Assembly (NCBI RefSeq): GCF_021295345.1
Contig: NZ_JAIMJB010000001.1
Coordinates: 1-64,000, forward strand
DNA length: 64,000 nt
From: Motilimonas eburnea
GTDB taxonomy: Bacteria; Pseudomonadota; Gammaproteobacteria; Enterobacterales; CBDFNC01
Direction: 5' to 3'
The notes beneath the pieces were generated by a model. The model worked only from the letters and a program-made list of their open reading frames with translations. It did not search any database and was not told where the DNA came from. How positions within the stretch are numbered: position 1 is the first letter of the stretch; every line of letters begins with the position of its first letter. Below are positions 52,108 to 59,966 of the stretch, one piece after another. Both the position numbers and the translations under genes were made by a program.

Positions 52108-53822
52108 GGATTTAGCTCCTTGGCTGAGGCTTGGGTTGATGTTTGGGTTGGCAGTGGCAAGCGAATATTGACCCTAGTGGTGACGTTAGGCTCACACTCT
52201 ATAGTAAGGCCGTAGTCGGGGCCAAATTGGCTTTTGATGCGTTTGTCGACGATATCTGAGCCCAACCCCGACTCTTCATCCCTTACTTTTGTTGCTTGAT
52301 ACAAGCCGGCATTATCGGTGACACACAGGCATAAATGTGTGGTATGGGGTTGTATTGAGACCTTGATAACACCGGCCTCAAGCAAGTGCGATGTGCCATG
52401 TTTGATGGCATTTTCGATAATGGGCTGCAAGGTAAAACAAGGCAGTATCAGGCTGCGGTAGGTGTCTGGGATGTCTATTTCAACCGTTAAGCGATCGCCA
52501 AAGCGGGCGCGCTCTATGGTTAGATAGGATTCCACGTGCTTTAGTTCTTCATCTAAGCTGGTGATATCGGCGCTGCGCTTGAGGTTTTTACGGAAAAAGT
52601 GCGATAAGTTCAGCAGTAAGTCGCGCGCCTTGTCGGGGTCGCTGCGGGTGACGGCGCTGATGGTGTTAAGGGCGTTAAACAAAAAGTGTGGGTTGATTTG
52701 GGCGTGGATCAACTTGAGCTCAGATTCTGTTAACAGGCGTTTTTGCTCTAAAAACTGACCAAATAAGATTTGGCTGGACAGCAGCTTGGCGATGCCTTCA
52801 CCTAAGGTTTTGTTTATATTAAGGAATAACTTGTGTTTGGGTTCGTAGAGTTTGATGGTGCCCACTACCTCACCATCACCAATGCGCAGAGGAATGACAA
52901 TGGCCGAGCCCAATTTGCAGTTTTTGTCTATGCTGCATCGATAGGGGATATTAATGCCATCGGCAAACACCACCTTGTTGTTATTAATGGCCTCTAGGGT
53001 GAGGCCGGAGCAGATGGCACGGCCAACCACATGATGCTGGTGGCCGATGCCGGTAAAGGCTAATACGCGTTGTTTATCGGTGACCGCGACGGCTCCAACC
53101 TTGGTTTCTTCTAAGAGAATATTGGCTATTTTTTCTGCGCTGGCTTGATTTAATCCCTTGGCGGCAATGCCTACGGTGCGATCGGCAATCAGCATGGCTT
53201 TGGCCGAAAAGGCACTGGAAAACTTATCAAACATGGCCTTTTGGTCGCGGATCATATGCATAAATAGCGCTGCGCCTAGCGCATTGGCAATCAGCATGGG
53301 CGGGGCAATAAGGGTGACTAAAGCAAGGGCTTGGTCAAACGGTTTGGCGATTAATAAAATGACCCCCATTTGCACGGCTTCAGCGGCCAAGGTAATAAAA
53401 AAAGCCAGCCAAGGGCTAAATAAGCCTTCGATATTGCGTTTTTTCACTAAGTAAAGGTGCAATAACCCGCCCATCAGGCCTTCTAAGGTGGTGGAGATCA
53501 TGCAGGCCAAATCGGTAAAGCCGCCCAGACTATAGCGATGTATACCACCGGTCAGGCCGACCAAAAAGCCTACCACAGGCCCGCCAAGTAACCCGCCTAA
53601 TACCGCGCCAACCGCTCGGGTGTTAGCGATGGCATCTTGTACCTCTAAGCCAAAATAGGTACCCATGATACAAAAGCCACTAAATACAAAGTAAATAACC
53701 ACTTTATGAGGCAAAGAGACGGAAATAGACACTAAGGGCCTAAAAATCGGTGTTTTACTAAACAGGTACGCGATCACCAAAAATACGCTGAGCTGTTGGA
53801 TCAGTGAAATGATAAGGGCCAT
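52104..53822 (-). CDS. btsS: Pyruvate-sensing LytS-type histidine kinase BtsS
   Basis: 572 residues. An N-terminal 5TMR-LYT membrane domain (about 1-195, with GGLLGGPVVGFLVGLTGGIHRYSLGG in pieces), a GAF domain (about 220-345), His_kinase with LIHAQINPHFLFNALNTIS, and the ATPase domain LQPIIENAIKHG. E. coli BtsS (YehU) binds pyruvate with high affinity. The operon with btsR is diagnostic. ATG directly after GGCC; divergent from aroF. Confidence 0.92.
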   Translation of the reverse strand: MALIISLIQQLSVFLVIAYLFSKTPIFRPLVSISVSLPHKVVIYFVFSGFCIMGTYFGLEVQDAIANTRAVGAVLGGLLGGPVVGFLVGLTGGIHRYSLGGFTDLACMISTTLEGLMGGLLHLYLVKKRNIEGLFSPWLAFFITLAAEAVQMGVILLIAKPFDQALALVTLIAPPMLIANALGAALFMHMIRDQKAMFDKFSSAFSAKAMLIADRTVGIAAKGLNQASAEKIANILLEETKVGAVAVTDKQRVLAFTGIGHQHHVVGRAICSGLTLEAINNNKVVFADGINIPYRCSIDKNCKLGSAIVIPLRIGDGEVVGTIKLYEPKHKLFLNINKTLGEGIAKLLSSQILFGQFLEQKRLLTESELKLIHAQINPHFLFNALNTISAVTRSDPDKARDLLLNLSHFFRKNLKRSADITSLDEELKHVESYLTIERARFGDRLTVEIDIPDTYRSLILPCFTLQPIIENAIKHGTSHLLEAGVIKVSIQPHTTHLCLCVTDNAGLYQATKVRDEESGLGSDIVDKRIKSQFGPDYGLTIECEPNVTTRVNIRLPLPTQTSTQASAKELNP

Positions 53823-54184
53823 GGTGTGCTGTCCTGTCAGACTTAGCCCAGCGAAAGGGCTAAATAGGTAAAAAGGGGACTTATCTGTGTTTATTAGATA
53901 TTACAATAGCTTTGCGTGTAACTATGTTAGCTAACCCGCATAAAAAACTATCTTGTCCCACTTTATCTGCTGCTTATATAGCCCGATATGATGAATAAAC
54001 ATGATAAAAACGAAAACTGGCTTGCAAATCAGGGATTGATTGGTATTTTGTCATCTCGGCCTGTGCCGATTTAGCTAAGCTGACCAATGTCGGAATTGGT
54101 CAAACGATAGGCGAAGTAAGGGTTAACAATAACAAAGCCCGAGACTTCAAACTTCAATTCGATATCATAAATAGTGGGTTTATC
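53823..54184. other. Divergent promoter region btsS / aroF
   Basis: 362 bases without a supportable gene. It contains a perfect inverted repeat TGACCAAT-N6-ATTGGTCA at 54081-54102, 83 bases before aroF. No canonical TyrR box (TGTAAA-N6-TTTACA) was found, and no leader peptide rich in Tyr or Phe. Confidence 0.55.
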
Positions 54185-55258
54185 ATGCAAAAAGACAGTT
54201 TAAATAACGTTCATATTTCTTCAGAACAAGTGCTGATCACACCAGCCGAGCTAAAAGCCAAATTACCAGTATCTGAGAAGGCGCTGCAATTCGTACAAGA
54301 TGCACGCACCACCATCTCAAATATCATCCATGGTAAAGATCATCGTTTGCTTATCGTCTGTGGTCCTTGTTCCGTCCATGACCTAGACGCAGCTAAAGAA
54401 TATGCCTATCGTTTGAAAAAATTGCATGAAGAATATAAAGACACCTTGTATATTGTAATGCGTGTCTATTTTGAGAAGCCGCGGACCACAGTTGGTTGGA
54501 AAGGCTTTATCAATGACCCACATATGGATAACTCATTCGATGTTGAAACCGGTTTGCACCTAGGCCGTGAATTATTGGCTTGGATTGCGGAATTAGAGCT
54601 GCCGGTTGCGACCGAAGCCCTCGATCCTATCAGCCCACAATACTTAGCCGAGCTATTCAGCTGGTCGGCAATTGGTGCGCGCACCACAGAATCACAAACA
54701 CACCGTGAAATGGCCAGTGGTTTATCTATGCCAGTGGGCTTTAAAAACGGGACCGACGGCAGCTTAGCCACCGCGATTAATGCGGCGCAATCGGCAGCGG
54801 CGTCTCACCGTTTTATGGGCATCAACCAAGAAGGCCAAGTAGCCTTGCTACAAACCCAAGGTAACCCAGATGGCCACGTGATTTTACGTGGTGGTAAGCA
54901 GCCAAACTATGATTCGGTTAATGTGGCATTAGCCGAGCAAGAAATGGAGAAAGCGGGTCTGCGTCCTGCCATTATGGTGGATTGTAGCCATGCTAACTCA
55001 AGCAAAAATCACGAGTTACAACCTAAGGTGTGTGACAACGTGATCGGCCAAATTCAAGCGGGTAACCGCTCTATCATCGGTGTGATGATCGAAAGTCACA
55101 TCAATGCGGGTAATCAAAGCGCGGATTTACCGCGTGATCAAATGCAATATGGCGTGTCGGTGACCGATGCGTGTATTGATTGGGATACCACGGCCGAGCT
55201 GCTGAAGAAAACCCATGATAATTTGGCCGCGCCGCTGCAAGCGCGTTTGGCTAAGTAA
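54185..55258 (+). CDS. aroF: 3-deoxy-7-phosphoheptulonate synthase (class I-alpha DAHP synthase, AroF)
   Basis: Condenses PEP and erythrose-4-phosphate, the first step of the shikimate pathway. 357 residues with the class I-alpha motifs [12 protein letters not shown] (metal Cys), [26 protein letters not shown] and [10 protein letters not shown], and C-terminal SVTDACIDW. Cotranscribed with tyrA 11 bases downstream, so this is most likely the tyrosine-inhibited isozyme (by analogy to E. coli aroF-tyrA). Confidence 0.95.
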   Translation: MQKDSLNNVHISSEQVLITPAELKAKLPVSEKALQFVQDARTTISNIIHGKDHRLLIVCGPCSVHDLDAAKEYAYRLKKLHEEYKDTLYIVMRVYFEKPRTTVGWKGFINDPHMDNSFDVETGLHLGRELLAWIAELELPVATEALDPISPQYLAELFSWSAIGARTTESQTHREMASGLSMPVGFKNGTDGSLATAINAAQSAAASHRFMGINQEGQVALLQTQGNPDGHVILRGGKQPNYDSVNVALAEQEMEKAGLRPAIMVDCSHANSSKNHELQPKVCDNVIGQIQAGNRSIIGVMIESHINAGNQSADLPRDQMQYGVSVTDACIDWDTTAELLKKTHDNLAAPLQARLAK

Positions 55259-55269
55259 TAGGTAGCTGT

Positions 55270-56406
55270 ATGTCGCATCCATTAGATAATTTGCGCCATC
55301 AAATTGATGAAGTGGATCAACAACTCGTTGATCTACTGGCGCGTCGATTAGATTTGGTGCATAAGGTTGGTGAGGTCAAAAGTGAGCATGGCCTGCCGAT
55401 TTACGCGCCGGATCGTGAAGCGGCCATGCTCGCTAAGCGTCGTGAAGAAGCTGAAAACAAAGGCGTGCCGCCGGATCTGATTGAAGATGTGTTGCGCCGC
55501 ACCATGCGTGAATCTTATGCCAGTGAAAACGACACGGGGTTTAAAACCGTTAATCCGGATTTACGTTATGCCGTGGTCATCGGCGGTGGCGGTCAGCTTG
55601 GTAAGCTGTTTGTTAAAATGCTGCGCCTCTCGGGTTATCGCGTTGAAATTCTTGATAAGGATGATTGGCACAAAGCCGATGATTTGCTAAGTCAAGCTGG
55701 CTTAGTGATAGTTGCAGTGCCCATTGAGGTAACCGAAGCCACAATCGCTAAGTTAACTCAGTTGCCGCAAGATTGTGTTCTGGCCGATATCACCAGTACT
55801 AAATCGGGTCCGCTGCAAGCCATGCTTGCCGCTCATGCCGGTCCTGTGGTGGGATTGCACCCTATGTTTGGCCCAGATATTTCTAGCTTTGCTAAGCAGG
55901 TTATCGCGTATTGTGATGGCCGCGGCAGTGAGCAATATCAATGGCTGATCACCCAAATGCAGATCTGGGGTGCGCGTTTGTATCCAACCTCGGCACAGGC
56001 GCATGATGAGGCCATGACCTTGATTCAAGCTCTGCGCCACTTTACCAGTTATGCCTATGGCGTACATTTAGCGGCGGTGGATGCCGATGTGAAGCAGTTA
56101 CTTGAGCTTTCATCGCCTATCTATCGTTTAGAGCTGGCCATGGTGGGACGCTTGTTTGCCCAAGATCCTGAACTTTACGCTGATATAATTATGGCTAATC
56201 CAGATAACCTGAACATGATCCATTCGTATCATGATTCTTTAGGTGAGTCGGTTAAGTTACTTGAAGCCGGCGATAAGGCGGGTTTTGTGGCGTCATTTAA
56301 TCGCGTTAGTGAATGGTTTGGCGATTATGCCCAGCTGTTTATGAAAGAAAGTAAGGCGCTGTTGCAGCAAGCCCATGACAGTCGACACTATCAAGACGAC
56401 AAATAA
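55270..56406 (+). CDS. tyrA: Bifunctional chorismate mutase / prephenate dehydrogenase TyrA
   Basis: 378 residues. Chorismate mutase about 1-90 ([27 protein letters not shown]); prephenate dehydrogenase about 98-370 with the NAD loop [24 protein letters not shown] and GLHPMFGPD. Makes 4-hydroxyphenylpyruvate for tyrosine. Second gene of the aroF operon, closed by a strong terminator. Confidence 0.97.
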   Translation: MSHPLDNLRHQIDEVDQQLVDLLARRLDLVHKVGEVKSEHGLPIYAPDREAAMLAKRREEAENKGVPPDLIEDVLRRTMRESYASENDTGFKTVNPDLRYAVVIGGGGQLGKLFVKMLRLSGYRVEILDKDDWHKADDLLSQAGLVIVAVPIEVTEATIAKLTQLPQDCVLADITSTKSGPLQAMLAAHAGPVVGLHPMFGPDISSFAKQVIAYCDGRGSEQYQWLITQMQIWGARLYPTSAQAHDEAMTLIQALRHFTSYAYGVHLAAVDADVKQLLELSSPIYRLELAMVGRLFAQDPELYADIIMANPDNLNMIHSYHDSLGESVKLLEAGDKAGFVASFNRVSEWFGDYAQLFMKESKALLQQAHDSRHYQDDK

Positions 56407-56422
56407 ACAAAATTAAAGTATG

Positions 56423-56449
56423 AAAAAAGGAGCCTAGGCTCCTTTTTTT
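56423..56449 (+). terminator. Terminator of the aroF-tyrA operon
   Basis: AAAAAAGGAGCC / GGCTCCTTTTTT form a long stem joined by TA, with seven T. Symmetric A- and T-runs make it bidirectional, so it also serves the convergent DUF3108 gene ending at 56465. Confidence 0.92.
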
Positions 56450-56464
56450 AGCTTTCCACTTATT

Positions 56465-57241
56465 TTAGCTTTCCACTTTGGGCTCCTCGCTCTGGCATTC
56501 CAATTTGTGCTCAGTGAGTTCGGCTTCGATGTCGATGATCTTACGTTTGTAGCTGCCTTTGACCAGCTGATAGTTTAGCTCAGGGGCAAACCACAGGTGC
56601 AGTTTTCGATCTTTTTTGCGCACTTGGCTGATCTTGATAGCCTTGATTTCTTTGCCGTTAACCTTAATGGTTTCTTCGCCTTGAGCTTGAAAGAAGTAGC
56701 GGCTGGTTTCATCACTTTTTTGCAGCACAAAATCAAACTCATCACGGTTTTGGGCCATCACATAATGGCGCATTTGCAGCGAGATGGCTTCAAAATCAAC
56801 AATGGGGTGCTCTAGATCGGCGTAATCTGTGGTTTCACCATTTAAGGTTAACTTGCTGGTTAGCCCATTTGCACTGAAGGTCGTTTGAATGGACGTGGTA
56901 CTTAACCCTTTTACATCTTGCTCATACGCTCGAGTTAAATATCGGTTTTGTATTTGGTTCCACTGCACGGTTGCTTGATGCACGCCGCGAAACTTGAACA
57001 TTAAAAAAGAAACCTTACCGGAGGTGGAAGCCTTGATCATGCCGTCCTGCCAAACTTGCTGACGGTTAACATGGCCTACCTTACTGCCTTTATAGCTAAG
57101 TTGATAGGACAGCTTATCTATGCAGTTTGCTTGTTGTGGCTCACTGGCAGCCAAGGGAGCAGACCAAGCCAGACCAAGGAAGACAGAAGAGGCAATAAGG
57201 GCTTGCGCTCTGAGGCGGTGCCATAATTGGTTGACTTGCAC
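56465..57241 (-). CDS. Exported DUF3108 protein
   Basis: 258 residues starting at GTG 57241 with a strong site AGGAGAG six bases upstream. Signal peptide ending near LAASEP. The mature part (LSYQLSYKGSKVGHVNR, then LHLWFAPELNYQLVKGSYKRK) matches DUF3108, a lipocalin-like beta-barrel, periplasmic, of unknown role. It lies 24 bases after pheA and is probably cotranscribed. Directly beyond its stop, 17 bases including the last codons are duplicated (TTTTAGCTTTCCACTT, twice). Confidence 0.85.
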   Translation of the reverse strand: MQVNQLWHRLRAQALIASSVFLGLAWSAPLAASEPQQANCIDKLSYQLSYKGSKVGHVNRQQVWQDGMIKASTSGKVSFLMFKFRGVHQATVQWNQIQNRYLTRAYEQDVKGLSTTSIQTTFSANGLTSKLTLNGETTDYADLEHPIVDFEAISLQMRHYVMAQNRDEFDFVLQKSDETSRYFFQAQGEETIKVNGKEIKAIKISQVRKKDRKLHLWFAPELNYQLVKGSYKRKIIDIEAELTEHKLECQSEEPKVES

Positions 57242-57265
57242 AATTGACTCTCCTGTATTGAGTGT

Positions 57266-59155
57266 TTAGGCCTGATCTATCAGCTTGCTTAGGGCCCCTA
57301 ACTTTTCTAGCTTCGGTATTTCATTGGCATCGCTATCTATGATAGTGCCACTTAAGCCTAACGCAATTAAGTCTTTATTTAACAATAGTAATTCATCTTT
57401 AGCAATGGTGCCTAGGGGGTGAACAAGAATAGGCAACTGAGTTTGGGCCTTTAAGCGGCAGGTTTGTGTTAAGTTTAGTTGGCTGACGTCGCTTTGGTAG
57501 TAGCCCTGTTCACACAAAATGACCTGCTGGTTACCTTGCTCCATGATGGTGGATGCACTGCTTAGCCAATTGTCGTTGTCGGTTGTGGTGGCGCGGCACA
57601 AGATAACTGGGCGATGCTGACGACCGACCTGCTCTAGTAGTTCAACATGATGCATTTGTTCGCCAGCGAGGTAGAGCATATCGGCGTACTTAGCCGCTAT
57701 CGCAACTTCACCAAGCTGTTTGACCGGCAGTATCAGGGAAAGGTTGAGTGCTTTTGCTTGTCGTTGACAAGTTTGCCAATGTTGCATTAGCCCTTGGTTG
57801 CTTAGGGGGGCGTTAAAATGAAGGAGCACGCCTTGCACGCCTGCATTTTTTAGCTTTTGGGCCGCTGGGGCAAATTCCTCTTGGTCGCCTAGGGTGACAT
57901 TAGCGAGTAGTTGATATCCTAGCGTATGGCTTAAGTCAGCATGGGCTTTTGGGGCCGATTGTTGAGACTGAGCTTCACCTTGATGATGGATCTTTGCTAG
58001 CTCGGCTACTGGGACTTGTGTGGCTTTTACCTCATTGCTGGGGTAGCAACCTAACACTTTTAAGTATTGCGTTTGCGGCGTGATTTCACTTAGAGCTTGT
58101 TGCATGGCTGGCGCGTCTAGGTTTGCGGCTAAGTCGATATAAAACATCTCCTCCCAAGGGTTTCCTTGAATAGGGCGCGATTCCAACTTAGTCAGGATGA
58201 GATTGTATTGCTTAAATACACTTAACACATTGAGCAGGGCCCCTGCGCTTTGCCCCGTTGCTAAAACCAAGGTGGTTTTGGCTGGGATCTGACTGGTCAC
58301 TTTAATGGCTTGGCGTGCGATCAAGATATAGCGACTTAAATTATCTTGTTGATTGGTGACAGGGGCTTGCAGTAGGGCTAAGGATTCAACTTGAGGCTGT
58401 TGACGGCTGCAAATCACAGCGCCATGGCTATTTTGCTGCGCTTTATCTAGGGCTTCGCTGCTGTTGTGGCAATACACTAAGCTGACTTGTTCTAGCTGTT
58501 GCAGAAATTGACTCGACTGCTGCGCTATTTGTGGTGTGCAGTAAATGGTTGTCAGTTGAGGTAGGGTGACTCCCTCAGGCGCATAAAGCCCATATTCCGT
58601 ATCTAATACAATTTCACCCACAATAGATAAGCTGGTGTGCTGGAGTAAATCATAGACTTCGTTGATGCTGCCCGCGCTGGTAGTTTCGATGGGAAGAATC
58701 CCTAAGTCAGCATTGCCGTGTTCAACTTCATGTATGGTTTGTTTGAAATGTTTACAAGGCCATTCAACCAAGGCTTTGCCTTGACGGTTTAAGTATTTTT
58801 GTCCCGCAAAAAGGCTTTCACTGTCTGCCACATAGGCCAGTTTAGTTTGTGCCATGGTCGACTCTGGGTTGACTAGCTGCTGTAAGTAGACCTGCTGCGA
58901 GCGCACCGAATCTTCTAAGATGGTGTGGTATATTTCGGTGATGTAGTGGGCGTCTAGGCCGAGGGCTTTACCTTGTGTTATGAGCCGGGCTAATAAGGCT
59001 TGCTCGCGCTCTTCGTCTCGAACTGGCCTTGGATTGGCTTGCTTACTGCGCGCCACATCTAACGCGATCGCTTTGCGTTTGGCTAACAAGGTTAATAATT
59101 GACTATCGAGTTCGGTGATCGTGCGTCTAATTTCTTCTAAATCTAAACTGGCCAT
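57266..59155 (-). CDS. pheA: Bifunctional chorismate mutase / prephenate dehydratase PheA with extra DAHP-synthase-like C-terminal domain
   Basis: 629 residues, against about 385 for the usual P-protein. Chorismate mutase at 1-95 (PVRDEERE, DSVRSQQ); prephenate dehydratase about 105-283 (LPIETTSAGSINEVYDLL and SRYILIAR); ACT domain about 293-372 with ESRP. From about 410 to the end follows a domain like class I-beta DAHP synthase: ADMLYLAGEQMHHVELLEQVG, RPVILCRATT, GNQQVILCEQGYYQ and TQLPILVHPLG parallel the synthase segments around KPVLLKRG, NVILCERG and HLPIIVDPSH. The catalytic Lys, Arg, Cys and His positions are changed, so it is probably non-catalytic. In the dehydratase, ENTSSG reads ETTSAG and TRF reads SRY. 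Start 59155 has AGGAAAATGT. Confidence 0.93.
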   Translation of the reverse strand: MASLDLEEIRRTITELDSQLLTLLAKRKAIALDVARSKQANPRPVRDEEREQALLARLITQGKALGLDAHYITEIYHTILEDSVRSQQVYLQQLVNPESTMAQTKLAYVADSESLFAGQKYLNRQGKALVEWPCKHFKQTIHEVEHGNADLGILPIETTSAGSINEVYDLLQHTSLSIVGEIVLDTEYGLYAPEGVTLPQLTTIYCTPQIAQQSSQFLQQLEQVSLVYCHNSSEALDKAQQNSHGAVICSRQQPQVESLALLQAPVTNQQDNLSRYILIARQAIKVTSQIPAKTTLVLATGQSAGALLNVLSVFKQYNLILTKLESRPIQGNPWEEMFYIDLAANLDAPAMQQALSEITPQTQYLKVLGCYPSNEVKATQVPVAELAKIHHQGEAQSQQSAPKAHADLSHTLGYQLLANVTLGDQEEFAPAAQKLKNAGVQGVLLHFNAPLSNQGLMQHWQTCQRQAKALNLSLILPVKQLGEVAIAAKYADMLYLAGEQMHHVELLEQVGRQHRPVILCRATTTDNDNWLSSASTIMEQGNQQVILCEQGYYQSDVSQLNLTQTCRLKAQTQLPILVHPLGTIAKDELLLLNKDLIALGLSGTIIDSDANEIPKLEKLGALSKLIDQA

Positions 59156-59169
59156 ACATTTTCCTGAAT

Positions 59170-59196
59170 AAAAAAACCTCCCCAAGGGGGAGGTTT
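59170..59196 (-). terminator. Terminator between raiA and pheA
   Basis: AAACCTCCCC / GGGGAGGTTT form a 10-bp stem with a 3-base loop. On the minus strand seven T follow (TTTTTTTATT). It lies 37 bases after the raiA stop and ends about 15 bases before the pheA start, where E. coli has the pheL leader. No leader peptide fits in the space, so it is read as the raiA terminator with pheA expressed by readthrough or from an internal promoter. Confidence 0.85.
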
Positions 59197-59232
59197 ATTA
59201 TGGCGATTTTGAGCGGTTTTACCAACTGCGTT

Positions 59233-59571
59233 TTAAGCGGCAACCTCTTCTTGTTCCTCAACGGCGCGCTTATGGGCACTTGAACGCTGTGCATTGGGTT
59301 TGTCGACGTGTTTATGCAGTTGTTTTTCTAATTTTTGTCCTAATTTGTTGATGGCCACATAAAGATCGTCGTGACTGGCGGTGGCAAACAAATCACCGTT
59401 TGGAATGCCGATGGCCGCTTCAATTTTGAATCCTTTTGGCTCCTGAGTAATGATGAAATGCGGCTTGATAAGGGGGATCTGCATCTTTTCTAATCGGTCA
59501 AAACGAGCCGTGATTTTTTCACGCATTGGGGTAGTGATAGTCATGTGTTTACTTGTGATTTCTATAGTCAT
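59233..59571 (-). CDS. raiA: Ribosome-associated inhibitor / hibernation factor (RaiA, HPF family)
   Basis: 112 residues, the short HPF/YfiA form. MTIEITSKHMTITTPMREKI, a central EAAIGIPNGDLFATASHDDLYVAINKLGQKLEKQL segment and a charged C-terminal tail as in RaiA. It binds the 30S subunit in the decoding area and stabilises idle ribosomes in stationary phase or cold. Adjacent to pheA as in E. coli. AGGGGCG lies seven bases upstream. Confidence 0.93.
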   Translation of the reverse strand: MTIEITSKHMTITTPMREKITARFDRLEKMQIPLIKPHFIITQEPKGFKIEAAIGIPNGDLFATASHDDLYVAINKLGQKLEKQLHKHVDKPNAQRSSAHKRAVEEQEEVAA

Positions 59572-59966
59572 AAATAACGCCCCTGATTGTCTTTTTTTGC
59601 TTTGGTTCTGTTTCAGATTACGATTTTTTAGAAATAAAAATGTGATTTTGATCGGTCTTTTGCTTAAGGGAATTTCTATCGATTAAATTTATGATCTAGG
59701 CGAGTTTATGCTTAATTAATCCGGATTTTTGCTTGTTTTCGACTACGCCCTATAGCAATATTGAACAGATAAGCAGCCTGGGTTAGGCAACGGGGGTGCC
59801 GTTGATGTGACGCCCGTGCTGTTATTCTATCTCATCGTCATCGCAGCGATGCTCCTCGATTTTACAAATCAAATTTATCAAATGTTCGCCGTAAACATAA
59901 CGAAATGGGGAGAAACCTAAGTTATCATGTTGTATTCACACCAATTGAGTTCAAGCTATTTGATAT
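59572..59966. other. Intergenic region upstream of raiA and the GGDEF-EAL gene
   Basis: 395 bases without a supportable ORF. It contains an odd-centred dyad CATCGC-A-GCGATG (59839-59851) and a GC-rich part around 59790-59820 (CAACGGGGGTGCCGTTG). It is presumably the divergent promoter region of raiA and the signalling gene; no boxes assigned with confidence. Confidence 0.5.

Noticed and set aside
53823-54184. TyrR-regulated aroF promoter
   Set aside because: No TGTAAA-N6-TTTACA-like box found in the region.
59170-59196. Phenylalanine attenuator like E. coli pheL before pheA
   Set aside because: The hairpin is in the right place, but there is no short Phe-rich ORF between raiA and the hairpin; the space is too small.
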